Below, piece by piece: positions 1 through 11,844 of a DNA stretch of 64,000 bases. The first letter of the stretch is position 1. Each line of letters starts with the position of its first letter. The notes under the pieces are model-generated. The model made no database searches, was not told the DNA's origin, and saw only the letters and a program-made list of their open reading frames with translations. The DNA is from Syngnathus acus (lineage: Eukaryota > Chordata > Actinopteri > Syngnathiformes > Syngnathidae), in NCBI RefSeq assembly GCF_901709675.1, contig NC_051107.1, forward strand, positions 1,543,501 through 1,607,500, written 5' to 3'. The position numbers were made by a program, and so were the translations under genes.

Positions 1-1793
1 AGAAGCCTTGACCACCGGCAGCAGCATCAGGAGCCCCTTCTCAGACGGAGCGTATTTCCAGAGGTCGAAGCAGCTCATGGCTTCGTCGGAAGCCCGCAAG
101 AAGAAGACCAGGGCCGACCACATGGCCGGAGGTACGTTCTCACCGCAGATCTGCGCTTGTCTTTGGATTTGCTTCAGCAGGGACTCGTCCTTCAGCTCTT
201 TCAGGCAGTAGAACAAGTTGATGTTCTCCTCAGGAGAGTTCTTATCTATCTGTTGCTCGATCAAGCGGACTGTTTCTGCGTTGCTGTGGCTGAAGTTCTT
301 GGGAGCCTTCAGCAGCTCGCCAATAAGCTCCTGGTTGCACTGCAAGGAAAGGCCCACCAAGAAGCGGAGGAACAAGTCCAGGTTTCCCTCACTTTCTGAG
401 GCTTTGCGGATGGCCGCCTCGTGGACCCGGACGAGCGACGTCTGCTCGCAATGCATCGGGAGCTCTCCCAGCACGTTCTTGTTGTCCTGGAACAGGCTCA
501 TCATCACGTAGAGAGCGGCCAGATATTCCTGGATGCTCAGGTGGATGAACTGAAAGATCTTGCTGCGTTGGTATTTCTTGAGCGGGAGTACCTCCTCGAA
601 GACCTCGGTGAAGACTCCCAAGTGTTTTGCGACCTGCGGGTCATCCAAGCCGCTTTCCCGCAAGTCGCGCTCGTAGAAGATCTGTTGCTTTTTCATGAGA
701 TGCCGAAAAGCCATCTTGGCCAGCGCTTTGACGTACTCCGTGCTCTTCTGGCCCCCTCGCTCCTCGGACCTGCCCAGGTGATAGAGTAGGAACTCTGTGT
801 ACATCTCGGTCAGGGTTTCGGGCAGCTTCTTTCCGTGCTGCCGATAATCTCGGAGAACGGTGGCGGTGAGCCAGCAGAAGATGGGCATGTGGCACATGAT
901 GAAAATGCTGCGGGACTTTTGGATGTGCTTGATGACGTCCTTCTCGTCATTGGGGAACTTCTTCCTGAAGTAGTCCAGCCTCTGGGAGCGGCTGAAGCCA
1001 TTCACCTCGGTTCGGCCGTCCACCAGGCGCGGCGGGATGTCGCGGGCCGACTGGGGCCGCGTGGTGATCCAAAGCCGGGCGCAGGGAAGCAGGTTCCCCT
1101 TGATGAGATGCGCCAGGAGGACCTCCACGGGGTACGCTCCGGTCACATCCAGGCGCTCCTTGCGCTCGTCGCTCAGGTCCAGTTTGAGGCGGCACTCGTC
1201 CAAGCCATCCAGTACAAACAAAATCTTGACGCTGCTGCTTTGGTAGGTGCGCTTGCCCAAATCTTGCAGCCTGACCAAGATGTGCTGCAGCCTCTCGATG
1301 CCCTCCTTGCTGTCGCACATGAAGTGCTGGATGAGCTCTGCCAGCGAAAAGCTTTCCTCCTCCTCCAAGTTCAACTCGCGGAAGGGCAAGGGAAAGATGA
1401 AGTCCACGTCTGTGTTGGTTGTCCCGTTGGCCCAGTCCAGGACAAACTTGCGCACCAGGAAAGTCTTCCCGATGCCCGCGAAGCCCACGCTGACCATGGT
1501 ACGAAGGGGCTTCTCGCTTTTGAAGATGTCGCACGGCTCGATTGACTCCTCCTCCTCGTCTTCGCCGCGCATCTCCATGTGAAGGATCTTGCGCTGCTTG
1601 TCGGGAAGACCGGCGACGCCGCGGCTAATGTGGAGCTTGGTGTAGACGCTCTCCAGAGCCTCCTGCTGGCTGGGCTCTGTGTTGCCCTCGGGAGCCTTGC
1701 GGTACATGGCTCGCAGGTTCTCTTGCAGCTCCCGCTTGAATTCGCCCATCTGGACCTCTAAGGAGATGTTATCTGAGGGCGCACGGGTGACAC
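1..1793 (-). CDS. NLR family receptor, FISNA-NACHT exon (partial, runs off left edge)
   Basis: On the minus strand this stretch is open without a stop from 1793 to the window edge, about 597 codons. It starts after a CCTTCAG acceptor and joins the pyrin exon in phase 1. Seen in order: a FISNA-like segment beginning MGEFKRELQENLRAMYRKAP, an acidic linker, the Walker A P-loop GFAGIGKT (1462-1485), Walker B LFVLDGLDEC (about 1190-1225), the sensor-like LWITTRPQSA, and the helical segment FIHLSIQEYLAALYV near 520-565. These are standard for teleost NLR-C/NLRP-like cytosolic sensors: the NACHT binds ATP and drives oligomerisation. The leucine-rich repeats expected next would lie left of the window. 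All visible ATPase motifs are intact, so the gene looks functional. The subfamily (nlrp3-, nlrp12- or nlrc3-like) cannot be settled without the C-terminus, so no symbol is given. Confidence 0.9.
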
Positions 1794-1953
1794 CTGAAGG
1801 AGATCAAACGCGTCTTTAGGCCTGGCCGCAAGCGTGCTGCGCCCATGCCGCCACTTCCACTCAAGGAGGCAAGTGAAGGGGGCAAGAGGGGTAGGGCAGC
1901 ATCGGAGAGCTGCTTTGTGGAAAGCCCTCCCCACCACCAGAAGCCACGCTTAC

Positions 1954-2209
1954 CTTTGATTTGCGGCACGTGGCTGCGCAGCTTCTCGGCCAGTTCGTAG
2001 TTGTTGATCTTCTCCAGAATCTTGATGGTCTCCGCCACAGCGTTCTTGCTGTACCTGTTCACCAGCTCTTCGGCGATGTCAGTCCGGTCTGCGTTTTCTT
2101 CTTTTCTCTTAGGCAGATGCATATGAAACTTGAACTTCTTGAAGTCGTCATGTCCCAGGTCTTCCAGCGTTTTCAACAGCAGCTCCTTGCTCTCAGCATC
2201 CAGAGCCAT
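1954..2209 (-). CDS. NLR gene, first coding exon: pyrin (PYD) domain
   Basis: Minus-strand exon from ATG at 2209 (MALDAESKELLLKTLEDLG) to a consensus donor, AAAG/GTAAGC, at 1954. It encodes 85 codons plus one base and splices in frame to the FISNA-NACHT exon across a 160-bp intron (1794-1953). The product is a death-fold pyrin domain: six-helix pattern, the DDFKKFKFHM core motif, and the helix ending YELAEKLRSHVPQIK. Pyrin domains recruit ASC/PYCARD by homotypic contact, so this receptor probably feeds an inflammasome. The frame stays open upstream of 2209, but that part shows no domain and the PYD consensus starts at MALDAE, so this ATG was chosen. Confidence 0.88.
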
Positions 2210-2809
2210 CTTTCCCCCGTGAAACTGAAAGCAAAAGGCGAACCTTGATTTCCTTGCACAATACCATTCCACACCCAAAGCGCAGAAGGTGGCCTGATTT
2301 CCACCCTTGTTAGGACTTGCTTCCTGGTTCTCGAGGCTGCTCGACACTGACTTTGCTACTGGCTTCGCTTCCTTGTCGTTGCGTTCCCTAAAGAAGTAGG
2401 GGACCCACCTTCCCCCAAACCTCAATCAAAGAAAACAACTGACAATATAGGGAGAAAGCGTCCGACCATCTGGCCGGCTCACTAAATAACGCCACAAACG
2501 GTCGCTCCTTTTTAAAAGCAAAACTATGTGTCTATACGGGTCAAACAAAAGAAAGCAAACTCACTTGTCGGCCTCCTTCGCGTCGTCTGGTCTCACCGTG
2601 TGAGCGAGCGAGCGCCTTCCCAACGTAATTGTCGCCGTGGCATCCAAAGGTCAGACCAACGCCCTCCCTGTCTGTACAAGCCCGCCCACTTCATACATAG
2701 ACAGACAGACAGACAGACAGACGGGGAAATTCACTTTGGGAGAAAGCAAATTCTTCGCTTGACAAGTTGGTTACACACCAACATAAGCATAAAACTAATC
2801 TAGCTAGGT
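2210..2809. other. 5' flank of the NLR gene
   Basis: No second coding exon was recognised upstream of the pyrin exon. The stretch presumably holds the NLR 5' UTR and promoter (read on minus). It has one microsatellite at 2697-2722 and a 3' boundary with the LINE remnant. No clear TATA box was identified. Confidence 0.5.
2697..2722. repeat. (GACA)n microsatellite
   Basis: About six uninterrupted copies of a 4-base unit (ACAG/GACA) between the NLR 5' flank and the LINE tail. Confidence 0.9.
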
Positions 2810-4080
2810 TATTTATTAAAAAGTCAAAGTCTGCTTTATTGTCAATCTCTTCACATGTCAAGACACACAAAGAAACCGAAATTACGTTTCCTCTATCCCA
2901 CGGTGACGAGACATAGCACACGATAGACATACAAGTAAACGACACAAAATAAAAACAAGAAGGCACAAACAATAAATAATAAGAGTGATGAATAAATAAT
3001 AAATAAACAAATAACCCAATAAATAAGAGGAGCAAAACGGAGCAAGTGTGCATACAGCAGACAGTAAGCATAGCGCAAAAGTACAGGACACTACGCAGAA
3101 AGGGGGAGAGAGTTCAGGATCCTAACAGCCTGGAGTATGAAGCTGTTGGTGAGTCTGGTGGTGCGGGAGCGAGCGCAGGCTCCTGTACCTCTTCCCAGAG
3201 GGCAGAAGATCGAACAAAGAGTGAGCGGGGTGACTCACATCACTCACAATCGTGGTCGCCTTGCGGGTGAGATGGGAGGTGTAAATGTCCTTCAAGGAGG
3301 GGAGTGAAGCACCAATCATCTTACCAGCTGTGTTCACTATGCGCTGCAGGGCCTTCAAGTTGTAGTCAGTGCAGCTGCCACCTCAAACAGCAATACAGCT
3401 GGAGAAGACGCTCTCAATGGTGCCACGGTGAAATGTAGTCATGACGGCCGGAGGAGCGCTCGCCCGCCCGCCTGAGTTTCCGCAAGAAGTACAGGGGGCG
3501 CTGGGCCTTCTTCGCCAGTGATGCGGTGTTGGTGGACCAGGAGAGATCCTCACTGATGTGCACCCCCAGGAACCTGGCGCTGCTCACTCTCTCCACCACA
3601 GCACCGTCGATGGTCAGCGGCAGGTGTTGGGTGTGACCCTTCCGGAAGTCAACAACAATCTCCTTGGTTTTGTCGACGTTCAGCAGGAGGTTGTTGTCCC
3701 TGCACCACGTGGTCAGAAGGTCGACCTCCAACCTGTATTGAGTCTCATCTCCCTTGGTGATGAGACCCACCAGAGTCGTGTCGTCAGCAAACTACACTAT
3801 GCGGTTGTCGCTGTAGGTTGCAGTGCAGTTATGCGTCAGCAGGGTGAAGAGCAGCGGACTGAGCACGCAGCCTTGGGGGGCCCCTGTGCTCAACGTGATG
3901 CTGGCGGAGATTTTGTCGCCAACACGTACCACCTGTGGCCTCTGACAGAGGAAGTCCAGTAGCCAGTTGCAGAGGCAGGTACTGAGGCCCAGCATGTCAA
4001 GTTTGCTGATGAGACGTTGTGGCACAATGGTGTTGAAGGCAGAACTGAAGTGAATTTTGTAGCTGATGTCCGTCATTGAC
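2810..4080 (-). mobile_element. Degenerate CR1/L2/Rex-type non-LTR retrotransposon, 3' half of the reverse transcriptase
   Basis: Read on minus, the fragments give an RT in order: [46 protein letters not shown] (about 3850-3890), the FADDTTLVGLI active-site box (about 3750-3790), a stretch ending in DKTKEIVVDFRKG, the RFLGVHISEDLSW motif, and a C-terminal segment ending near KALQRI (about 3340). The 3' tail near 2815-2880 has an AATAAA-type signal. It is dead: the catalytic Asp of the DFSSAF motif reads His, the Lys before FADD is a TAG stop, a conserved Trp near 3390 is a TGA stop, and there is a frameshift near 3430. The 5' half is missing, the usual 5' truncation of LINE insertions. It lies 3' of the lectin exons on the same strand. 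Confidence 0.85.
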
Positions 4081-4682
4081 TGCTGCTTCTTGTCTCATGA
4101 CCTCTCTCGTTATCTAGCATAGACGCATGTCCACATGGGGGAAAATAATTCAACCAATTAATGGTCAAATTCCATTAATTATTTAGGAAGTATAATACGT
4201 GTGTGTAGCTAGATAAACTAGCTAGCTAGCTAGGTAAATTAGCTAGCTAGATAAACTAGTGGGGTTTTCCGCAAGGACATTGGTAGTTCATGCAAAATCA
4301 GGGAAGCACAAACATATAAGAACTGTATATTTTGTTGCTTTTGTCATGCAGCTGAGAGGATCCATGCTGACCTTGCTGAAGACCTGTTGTCACCACCTGC
4401 TGGCTGTCACCATCGAGCTGCTAAGGAAGGCATAGGTACTCGAGCTCCTTCAAATGTGTTGATTGCTAGAGTGACAGAAGCTCACTTCGCAGAACAATTT
4501 AGAAAAACATATGTATGGCTACCTTGTAAGTGGAGAGTCTGAAATTACATGTGGGAATCGATACATTCAACCAAACGTAATCAAACTCAAACGTACAGTA
4601 AAACGTAAAATGAGTAATTACTGTTTATTAAAATGAGTTTGACAAGAAGTAGAGTCATTCAGTTTCAACCATCTTGTCTTAC
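4081..4682. other. Region 3' of the lectin exons
   Basis: Holds a CTAG-rich simple repeat and one short exon-like segment on the plus strand after a TTTGTCATGCAG acceptor-like site (about 4351-4432). That segment is open for about 27 codons but is not recognised. A donor after the last lectin exon at 4683 predicts another minus-strand exon to the left, but none was found here. Confidence 0.4.
4206..4259. repeat. CTAG-rich simple repeat
   Basis: Repeated GCTAGCTAGATAAACTA-like units with self-complementary CTAG/GCTAGC cores, imperfect. Confidence 0.75.
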
Positions 4683-5721
4683 CTCTTCTCTTGCAGACGT
4701 AGCCGCTCTTCTTCTCGCAGTCGACAACTTCCCAGTCACCCTTGCCACTTAGTAAGGAGTTACAGTGTCCACCGGGGGGGTTACCTAGAAGACCACAGGT
4801 GCTCAGCGCTCCTACACAACGTCGCCGGCTGATAAACATCGGCGGGGGTTTGAGACCCACTTGCGCCCAAGTGGACGGAACTGGGTGAGGATTCTTCAGA
4901 TTGCTTGCTCCCGTCTTCAACAATGGTGTCCAACCACAAAGAGTGATCGTTCGGCAGAAGACCTTTGGAGCAAAGGTAAACACAGAACATGAGTTTGAAA
5001 CAGCTTACAAGTGCGTGTGCAAAGCGCTTAAATAAAAGTGCCGGTGACGTTAGGGTTGTATTCTTGTTGGTGGAAGTCTTTTATCATTTCTTTGGAACAG
5101 GGGTGTCAAACTCATTTTTGTCACCACCGGCCACATCGTAGTCATAGTTTCCCTTGGGGGGCCATTACGACTGTCAACGACTTTTATATACATAGAGTAC
5201 ATAGGGTACTAAACATATATAGCTAGTTTTGACGTCGGAGACTAGTAAAAACTGTTCAAATAGTTTTAAAAAATGAATGGTAATAAAAATGACCAGCAAT
5301 AGCTCTATTTTTAAAAAGCGAGGACAATTTGTAATTTTAGTAAAACTTTGATGCAAAATTTGTCTTTGCGGGCCACATAAAATGATGTGGCCGGCCGCAT
5401 CTGGCCCCCGGTACTTGGGTTTGACACCTATGCCATTTGGAATAAAAGACAATTGGCAAAATGTTGATGTAAGTTCTCTCGATTTCACTTTCTTTGGAAA
5501 GGAATCTTTTGTCAAGCCCTTCGGCCACAACAAGAAAGCGCAACAGGACAGCCCACCATGTATGAAGGTGTGTTCGTGCGAGTCGGTGATGCCGAGAAGG
5601 TTGCCTCTGAGGCTGACGCAATTGTCTCGCGCCTCCTTCCAGGTCTTGGTGGGCTTGAGGTTAATCAGGTAGCAGAAGTTGTTAGGGTTTTCCTGCCACC
5701 AGCCGCACTTTGCACTCCAGC
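4683..5721 (-). CDS. Lectin CTLD 3 (exons 5557-5721, 4861-4962, 4683-4784)
   Basis: The exon at 5557-5721 has CGWWQENPNNFCYLI, KTWKEARDNCVSLRGNLLG and HEHTFIHG. The exon at 4861-4962 gives LLPNDHSLWLDTIVEDGSKQ. The exon at 4683-4784 gives NPPGGHCNSLLSGKGDWEV and SGYVCKRR before a GTAAGA donor. All junctions are phase 1. In the middle exon the usual G-W-x-W-S-D-G-S-P block reads GSKQSEESSP, losing both Trp residues, which suggests relaxed constraint. The intron 4963-5556 holds the other inverted transposon arm. Confidence 0.7.
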
Positions 5722-7912
5722 CTGCAAGAGAGACTCGAGTCACTTGAGGGCAAACTAGCCACAGCATGTGGGCTGCCGAGTGAACGCCTACCTGATGCCG
5801 ATTTCGACGGCGGAAGAAGAGGAAGAGAATCTCTGACCTTCCCTGTAAGGAACAAATATGACAGCGATGAGAAGAGAAAGGGCAAAGTGAGCCGTGGTGA
5901 CTTTGACCTTTTTTACAGATGAAGGGCCGAAAGTCCGTGCAACCGCCGGTGGTAACGTGACCATCGGGGTGCAGTAATGTGCAGTCACCTGAAGCTTTTG
6001 GAAAATACCACGGGACGTCGTACTGCGGAGGACACAGCAGATGTGAGTTGAGCGCGTTTGGAGTTGCGGTTGCTCAGATGGCTTCCGACTTCCAAGTCGT
6101 TTCATTGATCCATATCTTTTTTTCCCCCTCTCACCGTTCTCATAATTTTCACAATCTCTTGAATCCTTAAACTAAAAGACATTTTTCCCTTGTAACATGA
6201 CTCAAGGCAAAGCTAATTAAAATCTGTTTGACAGAGGTTGACATTTTCCTCCTTATTCAATACAACTTTGTTCTGCTAAATTACAGGGGTGCCAGTGTAA
6301 TTATATTTGTCCCACGAAGACAAATTGTGCATCGACTTTGTGTCAGTACTAAAATTGCAAATTGTCTTCGATTTAAAAAAAAAAATTCTAGCAATTTTTA
6401 TTAACATCAATCTTACATCAACATTTTGCCAATTGTCTTTTATTCCAAACTGCATAGGTGTCAAACTCAAAGCCCGGGGGGCAGATACGACCCATCACAT
6501 CAATTTATGTGGCTTGCAAAGACAAATTTTGCATAAATATTTTACTAAAATTACAAATTGTCTTCACTTTTTATAACTAGAGAAATTGCTATTTTTATTA
6601 CCGTTCATCTTTTTAAATTGTTTGAACAGTTCTTACTAGTCTCTGATTCCAAAACTAGTTATTCATCAGTTTATTGTGTATCCTCAGTCCTAATGGCCCT
6701 GCGAAAGAAAGTATGACTACCCCTGTGCTAAAGTGACACTTTTTGTCCTCACTTTTAACTTTTTGCCTTCTAACATAACAGCTTCATTCTGGACAAATGA
6801 CAACTTTTTAGACCTCTGTTGCATACGTGTCACTTGCTGTAGGTGATCTGTCGCACCACTTGAAATTGCCATTGATCTTCCTGAGTCCCACCCAAGCGTA
6901 CCGTCCATTTGCTGCTCGCCGATGAGCTTGAGGAAAGCAGAACAAGCACTTGTGAAACATTTCGGGACGATTGCTGGCGTTGTCAGTTTGTCTCACCAGC
7001 CAAGAATACCCCGTCAAAGTGGAAGTGGATGCTGGTCAGGTGACCTTGCTTTGTCTTGCAGAAATCTTCAGCCGCTTGCCAAGTTTTAAATGTCTTCTCA
7101 AATAAATAACAAGAGTTCTTGAACAGGAACTCGCCAGAGTTGCAGTAAGAAGCTGAAACCCAAAGGAAATTAATTACAAAATCACAACCAGACGGTGCAG
7201 GTGTCGAAAGAAGCGTCGCTGCCACTCACTCTCCACTCGATTATAACTGTAACCTAAGTCTTTGTAGGAACACGGCCATCCGTCCGGACAGGCTGCAGAA
7301 AGACGACATGATTGCGCTTTTCTCCTTTCAGCATCACGACAGACGTGCAGACTCACCGTCCGGCGAACGCTCGCGCATGTATGCCGATGAGGATCTGCAC
7401 GATCCGTGTCTCCACTTGCCAGGCGGACTGAGGGGGTGAACGCCTTGGCTGATGTACCCGCAGGACTCAACGTTGGAGCTGTCGGGAGAAGATTTTTTTT
7501 TTTTTGACCTGGTGACCAAAGAGGTGACTTTCTTACCTTCCGTTATAATATCTGTCCCAGTTGGTGTAGGTCGGCGTCACACCAGTGTTGGACCAAGTCA
7601 GCATATTTTCTCTAGCTTCAAAAAACTAACACAAGTACTGGTCACAGTTCTGACAAAACCAATGCCCGGTGTCAGTCAACTTTCGTCTCACCAGATTGGA
7701 GAGTCCGATCCAGTACAGATTGTTGCCCATTTGCGCTTTCACAAAGTTTTCCTCGTATGACGAGGTGATGGAGACCAGGTCGCCGCCCTCCCAGAGGCAG
7801 TCGTGACGAGCCCCCAGCCAACCGTTGGGGGTCTCCATCTTTTTGTAGCAGTTGGAGCCGTGAGGACGCCATCCATTGGCCGTGTCACATGTTGACTCAT
7901 AATCGGATAGTC
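4683..7912 (-). CDS. Mannose-receptor/PLA2R-like multi-CTLD lectin gene (exon span, ends not found)
   Basis: Ten small minus-strand exons with GT/AG borders: 7692-7912, 7537-7611, 7357-7478, 7230-7292, 6997-7152, 6814-6926, 5908-6022, 5557-5721, 4861-4962 and 4683-4784. They encode three C-type lectin-like domains and a short linker exon. The third domain starts GWWQENPNNFCYLINL and carries HEHTFIHG, typical of the MRC1/MRC2/PLA2R1/LY75 endocytic receptors. Phases match at eight of nine junctions. At the first (7692/7611) the obvious GTGAGA donor does not keep frame, while a weaker GTTGAC donor about 11 bases on would. No EPN/QPD or WND calcium-sugar motifs are present, so binding is probably carbohydrate-independent or lost. 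No signal peptide, ricin-type or FN2 domain, or membrane segment was found, so this is either part of a larger gene or a truncated, decaying paralogue. Exon limits are hand-called. Confidence 0.75.
5099..5477 (-). mobile_element. Nonautonomous DNA transposon/MITE, copy 1 (GTGTCAAACTC family)
   Basis: Bounded by CAGGGGTGTCAAACTCAT at 5099 and the inverted GGGTTTGACACCTATG near 5418-5434, with homology continuing to 5477. GGGCCACAT motifs are internal. It is the reverse complement of the copy at 6412-6720, and a third related copy lies at 55130-55470. It sits in a lectin intron. The hAT assignment is by general resemblance only. Confidence 0.7.
5908..7292 (-). CDS. Lectin linker and CTLD 2 (exons 7230-7292, 6997-7152, 6814-6926, 5908-6022)
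   Basis: The 63-bp exon 7230-7292 gives ACPDGWPCSYKDLGYSYNRVE. It continues in phase into NSGEFLFKNSCYLFEKTFKT with KTKQGHLTSIHFHFD (6997-7152), then YAWVGLRKINGNFKW (6814-6926) and GGCTDFRPFICKK (5908-6022). The donor at 6814 (GAG/GTCTAA) is weak. All four domain cysteines are present. The 6023-6813 intron carries one arm of an inverted transposon pair. Confidence 0.7.
6412..6720 (+). mobile_element. Same MITE family, copy 2, inverted relative to copy 1
   Basis: Aligns by eye over most of its length with the reverse complement of 5099-5477, including the flank CATTTTGCCAATTGTCTTTT, GGTGTCAAACTC and the conserved TGAACAGTTCTTACTAGTCT. It lies in the intron between lectin exons 6814-6926 and 5908-6022. 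A related shorter piece is at 6285-6400. Confidence 0.75.
7357..7912 (-). CDS. Lectin CTLD 1 (exons 7692-7912, 7537-7611, 7357-7478)
   Basis: Reads CDTANGWRPHGSNCYKK, then GGDLVSITSSYEENF and the core YWIGLSNL in the first exon. TWSNTGVTPTYTNWD is in the second, and PPGKWRHGSCRSSSAYMRE in the third. The domain is complete in outline. Two oddities stand out. The final conserved Cys (normally Y-[IM]-C-E) is Arg (codon CGC near 7370), which should break the outer disulfide. The first splice junction has an ambiguous phase. Confidence 0.75.
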
Positions 7913-9154
7913 CTGATGAAACCGCAAACATGCCTTGGTCATTGGTGAAACCCAGAAATTCAGCAAACAGGCAGGAATGCAGTCGTCCTAATTCAGTTTT
8001 TGTCAAATTGTGTCACCTGCATGACTGATATTCCTCACATTGACAAGACTTTTACAAGGCCTAAAAGAATATAGTCACAAGAAATCAACAAGGTATCCTT
8101 TTTATCACGGGATAATCATCGAGTTTCAGGATGCTGAATAACTTCAAGGACTGTTGCACATGTCAAAGAACGGAGGAAATTCATTTCACTTCAGTTGTGC
8201 TACCACTTGGCCAGAGACATTGTTTTCGTCGAGTACTGCCCACAAGGTGGCGCTACATCAACAAATTCCATTCAATTTCACTTCCGCTTTCATTCATCAA
8301 CGCTAAAGATGTCATTTGCAATCTATGCAAAGGAAGACGTGTTGACAAGTCGCGCCTCTTTTTTTTTTCATAGTTATAAAAAAAAAAAATCATTCCCATT
8401 TGCACATTTGTGGTGCATCTCTATTCCAACATACGCATGATAGGCTAGCTCGTCAACATTTTATAAACTAGCTGACAGAAAAACGTTTTAAAATAAACTG
8501 GCTTTAGTTGTCTCCCCATTTTATGTCTTTGATGTTTTTTGCATCGGTATAGGAGAGCTACGCCAGGGGGCGCCAAAGCGGCGGGCGCAAAGTTTTTTCG
8601 AGTCGTCATTTTATGTATTTATTGAAAAGCTGTTTGTTCACGTATGATCAATAACAGAGGCACGTCACTGATAGTCCCCCTCTGCTCTCCTCTTACCTCT
8701 CCTGCCTACGCACACGCAGAGGCGCTCCAGTGCGCGCTTCCTCGAGCACGCGCTGGAGCCCGTGTGTTTCCATTTGAAACATCTGATGACCTCACACTTG
8801 ACACACGTTTGCTGTTTTCATTGGAATGAGAAAAACAATCGTTTTTTAAGTGTAATTGCGAATATTAAAGCCATTGGACGTGTGTGAGGGCGTTTGCGTG
8901 TGCGCGCGTGTAAACAAAGACACACTGCCGTATCGGGTGCTGGATGTGTTAATATTGTCTGACGGGAGGGGCAAAAAGTAGCAAAAGTTGACCTATGAGA
9001 TAGGTTCTAAATCCTTTAATGCTTTTAAATTGGATCAGTATATCGGTCATCATTTCAAATGCTTGTCTGGTTTTCTGCCTATTGAGATATAGAGGGGTCT
9101 TTATAGACTAAACATAAATACTCAAATGCTTATTTTATCACTTGTGCCTAGCCT

Positions 9155-9206
9155 CACGTTGAAAAGCACACATTTAACATCACGTTGAAAAGCACACATT
9201 TAACAT
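9155..9206. repeat. Exact 26-bp tandem duplication
   Basis: A unit beginning CACGTTGAAAAGCACACATT is present twice back to back (9155-9180 and 9181-9206) with no mismatch, so it is recent. Confidence 0.95.
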
Positions 9207-9482
9207 ATCAGTGGACTTTATTGTAGAAAGGAGTTAATTTCACGACAGGGAATCTGTCTTTCAAGAAAAGTGATACACAATTTTGTATTCACTGTAAGGG
9301 TGCTGCTTTACTCCAAAAACTTTTATTTATTCATGTCTACATTGAGGAGCTCAAGATATCGGGGTTACTGCGTGTTCATATTTTGCAATTACAATCATTT
9401 TCTTGTTGTCTCACTTCATTTAAGGAACCTTTTTCGGATTCGGTTTATTCGCAGAATTCTCTAAAAATCCCGTGCGCATTTT

Positions 9483-9500
9483 GGGGGGGGGGGGGGGGGG
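9483..9500. repeat. Poly-G run (18 G)
   Basis: Uninterrupted G homopolymer; the length may be inaccurate in an assembly. Confidence 0.9.
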
Positions 9501-9604
9501 TGGAATGCGCCATTGTTTCTCGCAGTTATTGTCAGTTTGTTGAAGAGGTATAAAAAAGACTGTTTGCAATCACATGACCCACAAGGTTTAAGAACAAGAG
9601 TCAC

Positions 9605-9750
9605 GTGACGATTTGGGTCAAACGTTTGACCAAATTTGGGTTAAAAACCGGACCGATTATTTTTTGCCTTTCACACCCCATTTTTAAACAAAACAACCCC
9701 CAAAATGGTAAACCACTCATAATTGGGTCAAATTCACCCAGTTCCCTAGA
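9605..9750. repeat. Palindromic TTGGGTCAAA-type dispersed repeat
   Basis: Starts with the palindrome GGGTCAAACGTTTGACC, then has inverted and direct copies of a TTTGGGTTAAAA / AATTGGGTCAAATT motif around an A/T-rich middle. This resembles a common teleost MITE. Boundaries are not defined. Confidence 0.5.
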
Positions 9751-9859
9751 TTGGTCCAATTTCCAACCGAGCGATGGAGCCGCACTGCCATGATGCGAAC
9801 CATGCGTCGTTCCAAAGTGATCATTAGTGTACACCAATCGCAAAGTTGGGCATTTTCTT

Positions 9860-11640
<1,781 letters not shown>

Positions 11641-11776
11641 GCACCACGAGGTGGCAGCAACGTCATAAAGGCGAGCAATACAGTGCATTATGGGAAAAGG
11701 CTTTGAATAAAAGGGACGTGCTATTGCCTGATAGTCGACGTCGAAGTTACGTACAAACGTCGTGTGGTGATACCTT

Positions 11777-11782
11777 TATAAA
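11777..11782 (+). promoter_or_regulatory. TATA box of the HEXIM/CCER1-like gene
   Basis: TTTATAAAAC lies 63 bases upstream of the first ATG, leaving room for a short leader. A GTGCATTATGGGAAAA block and two ACGTC/CGTCA CRE-like half sites lie within 150 bases upstream (11640-11760). Confidence 0.5.
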
Positions 11783-11844
11783 ACTCCCGAGTTTTTAGCA
11801 GAAGAGCTCACATTTTTCCTTTTTTCAATCGACAAACTTTTGAA

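Larger units (their letters stand above)
7913..9600. other. Intergenic, no gene recognised
   Basis: No upstream lectin exon (signal peptide, ricin-type domain) was recognised between 7913 and 9600. Contains A/T runs, a purine/pyrimidine-rich patch near 8680-8760, a 26-bp tandem duplication and a G-run. Confidence 0.5.

Noticed and set aside
157-1582. Plus-strand open frames of 80-236 codons over the NLR exon
   Set aside because: They are antisense shadows of the NACHT reading frame; the minus strand has intact Walker motifs and conserved helices.
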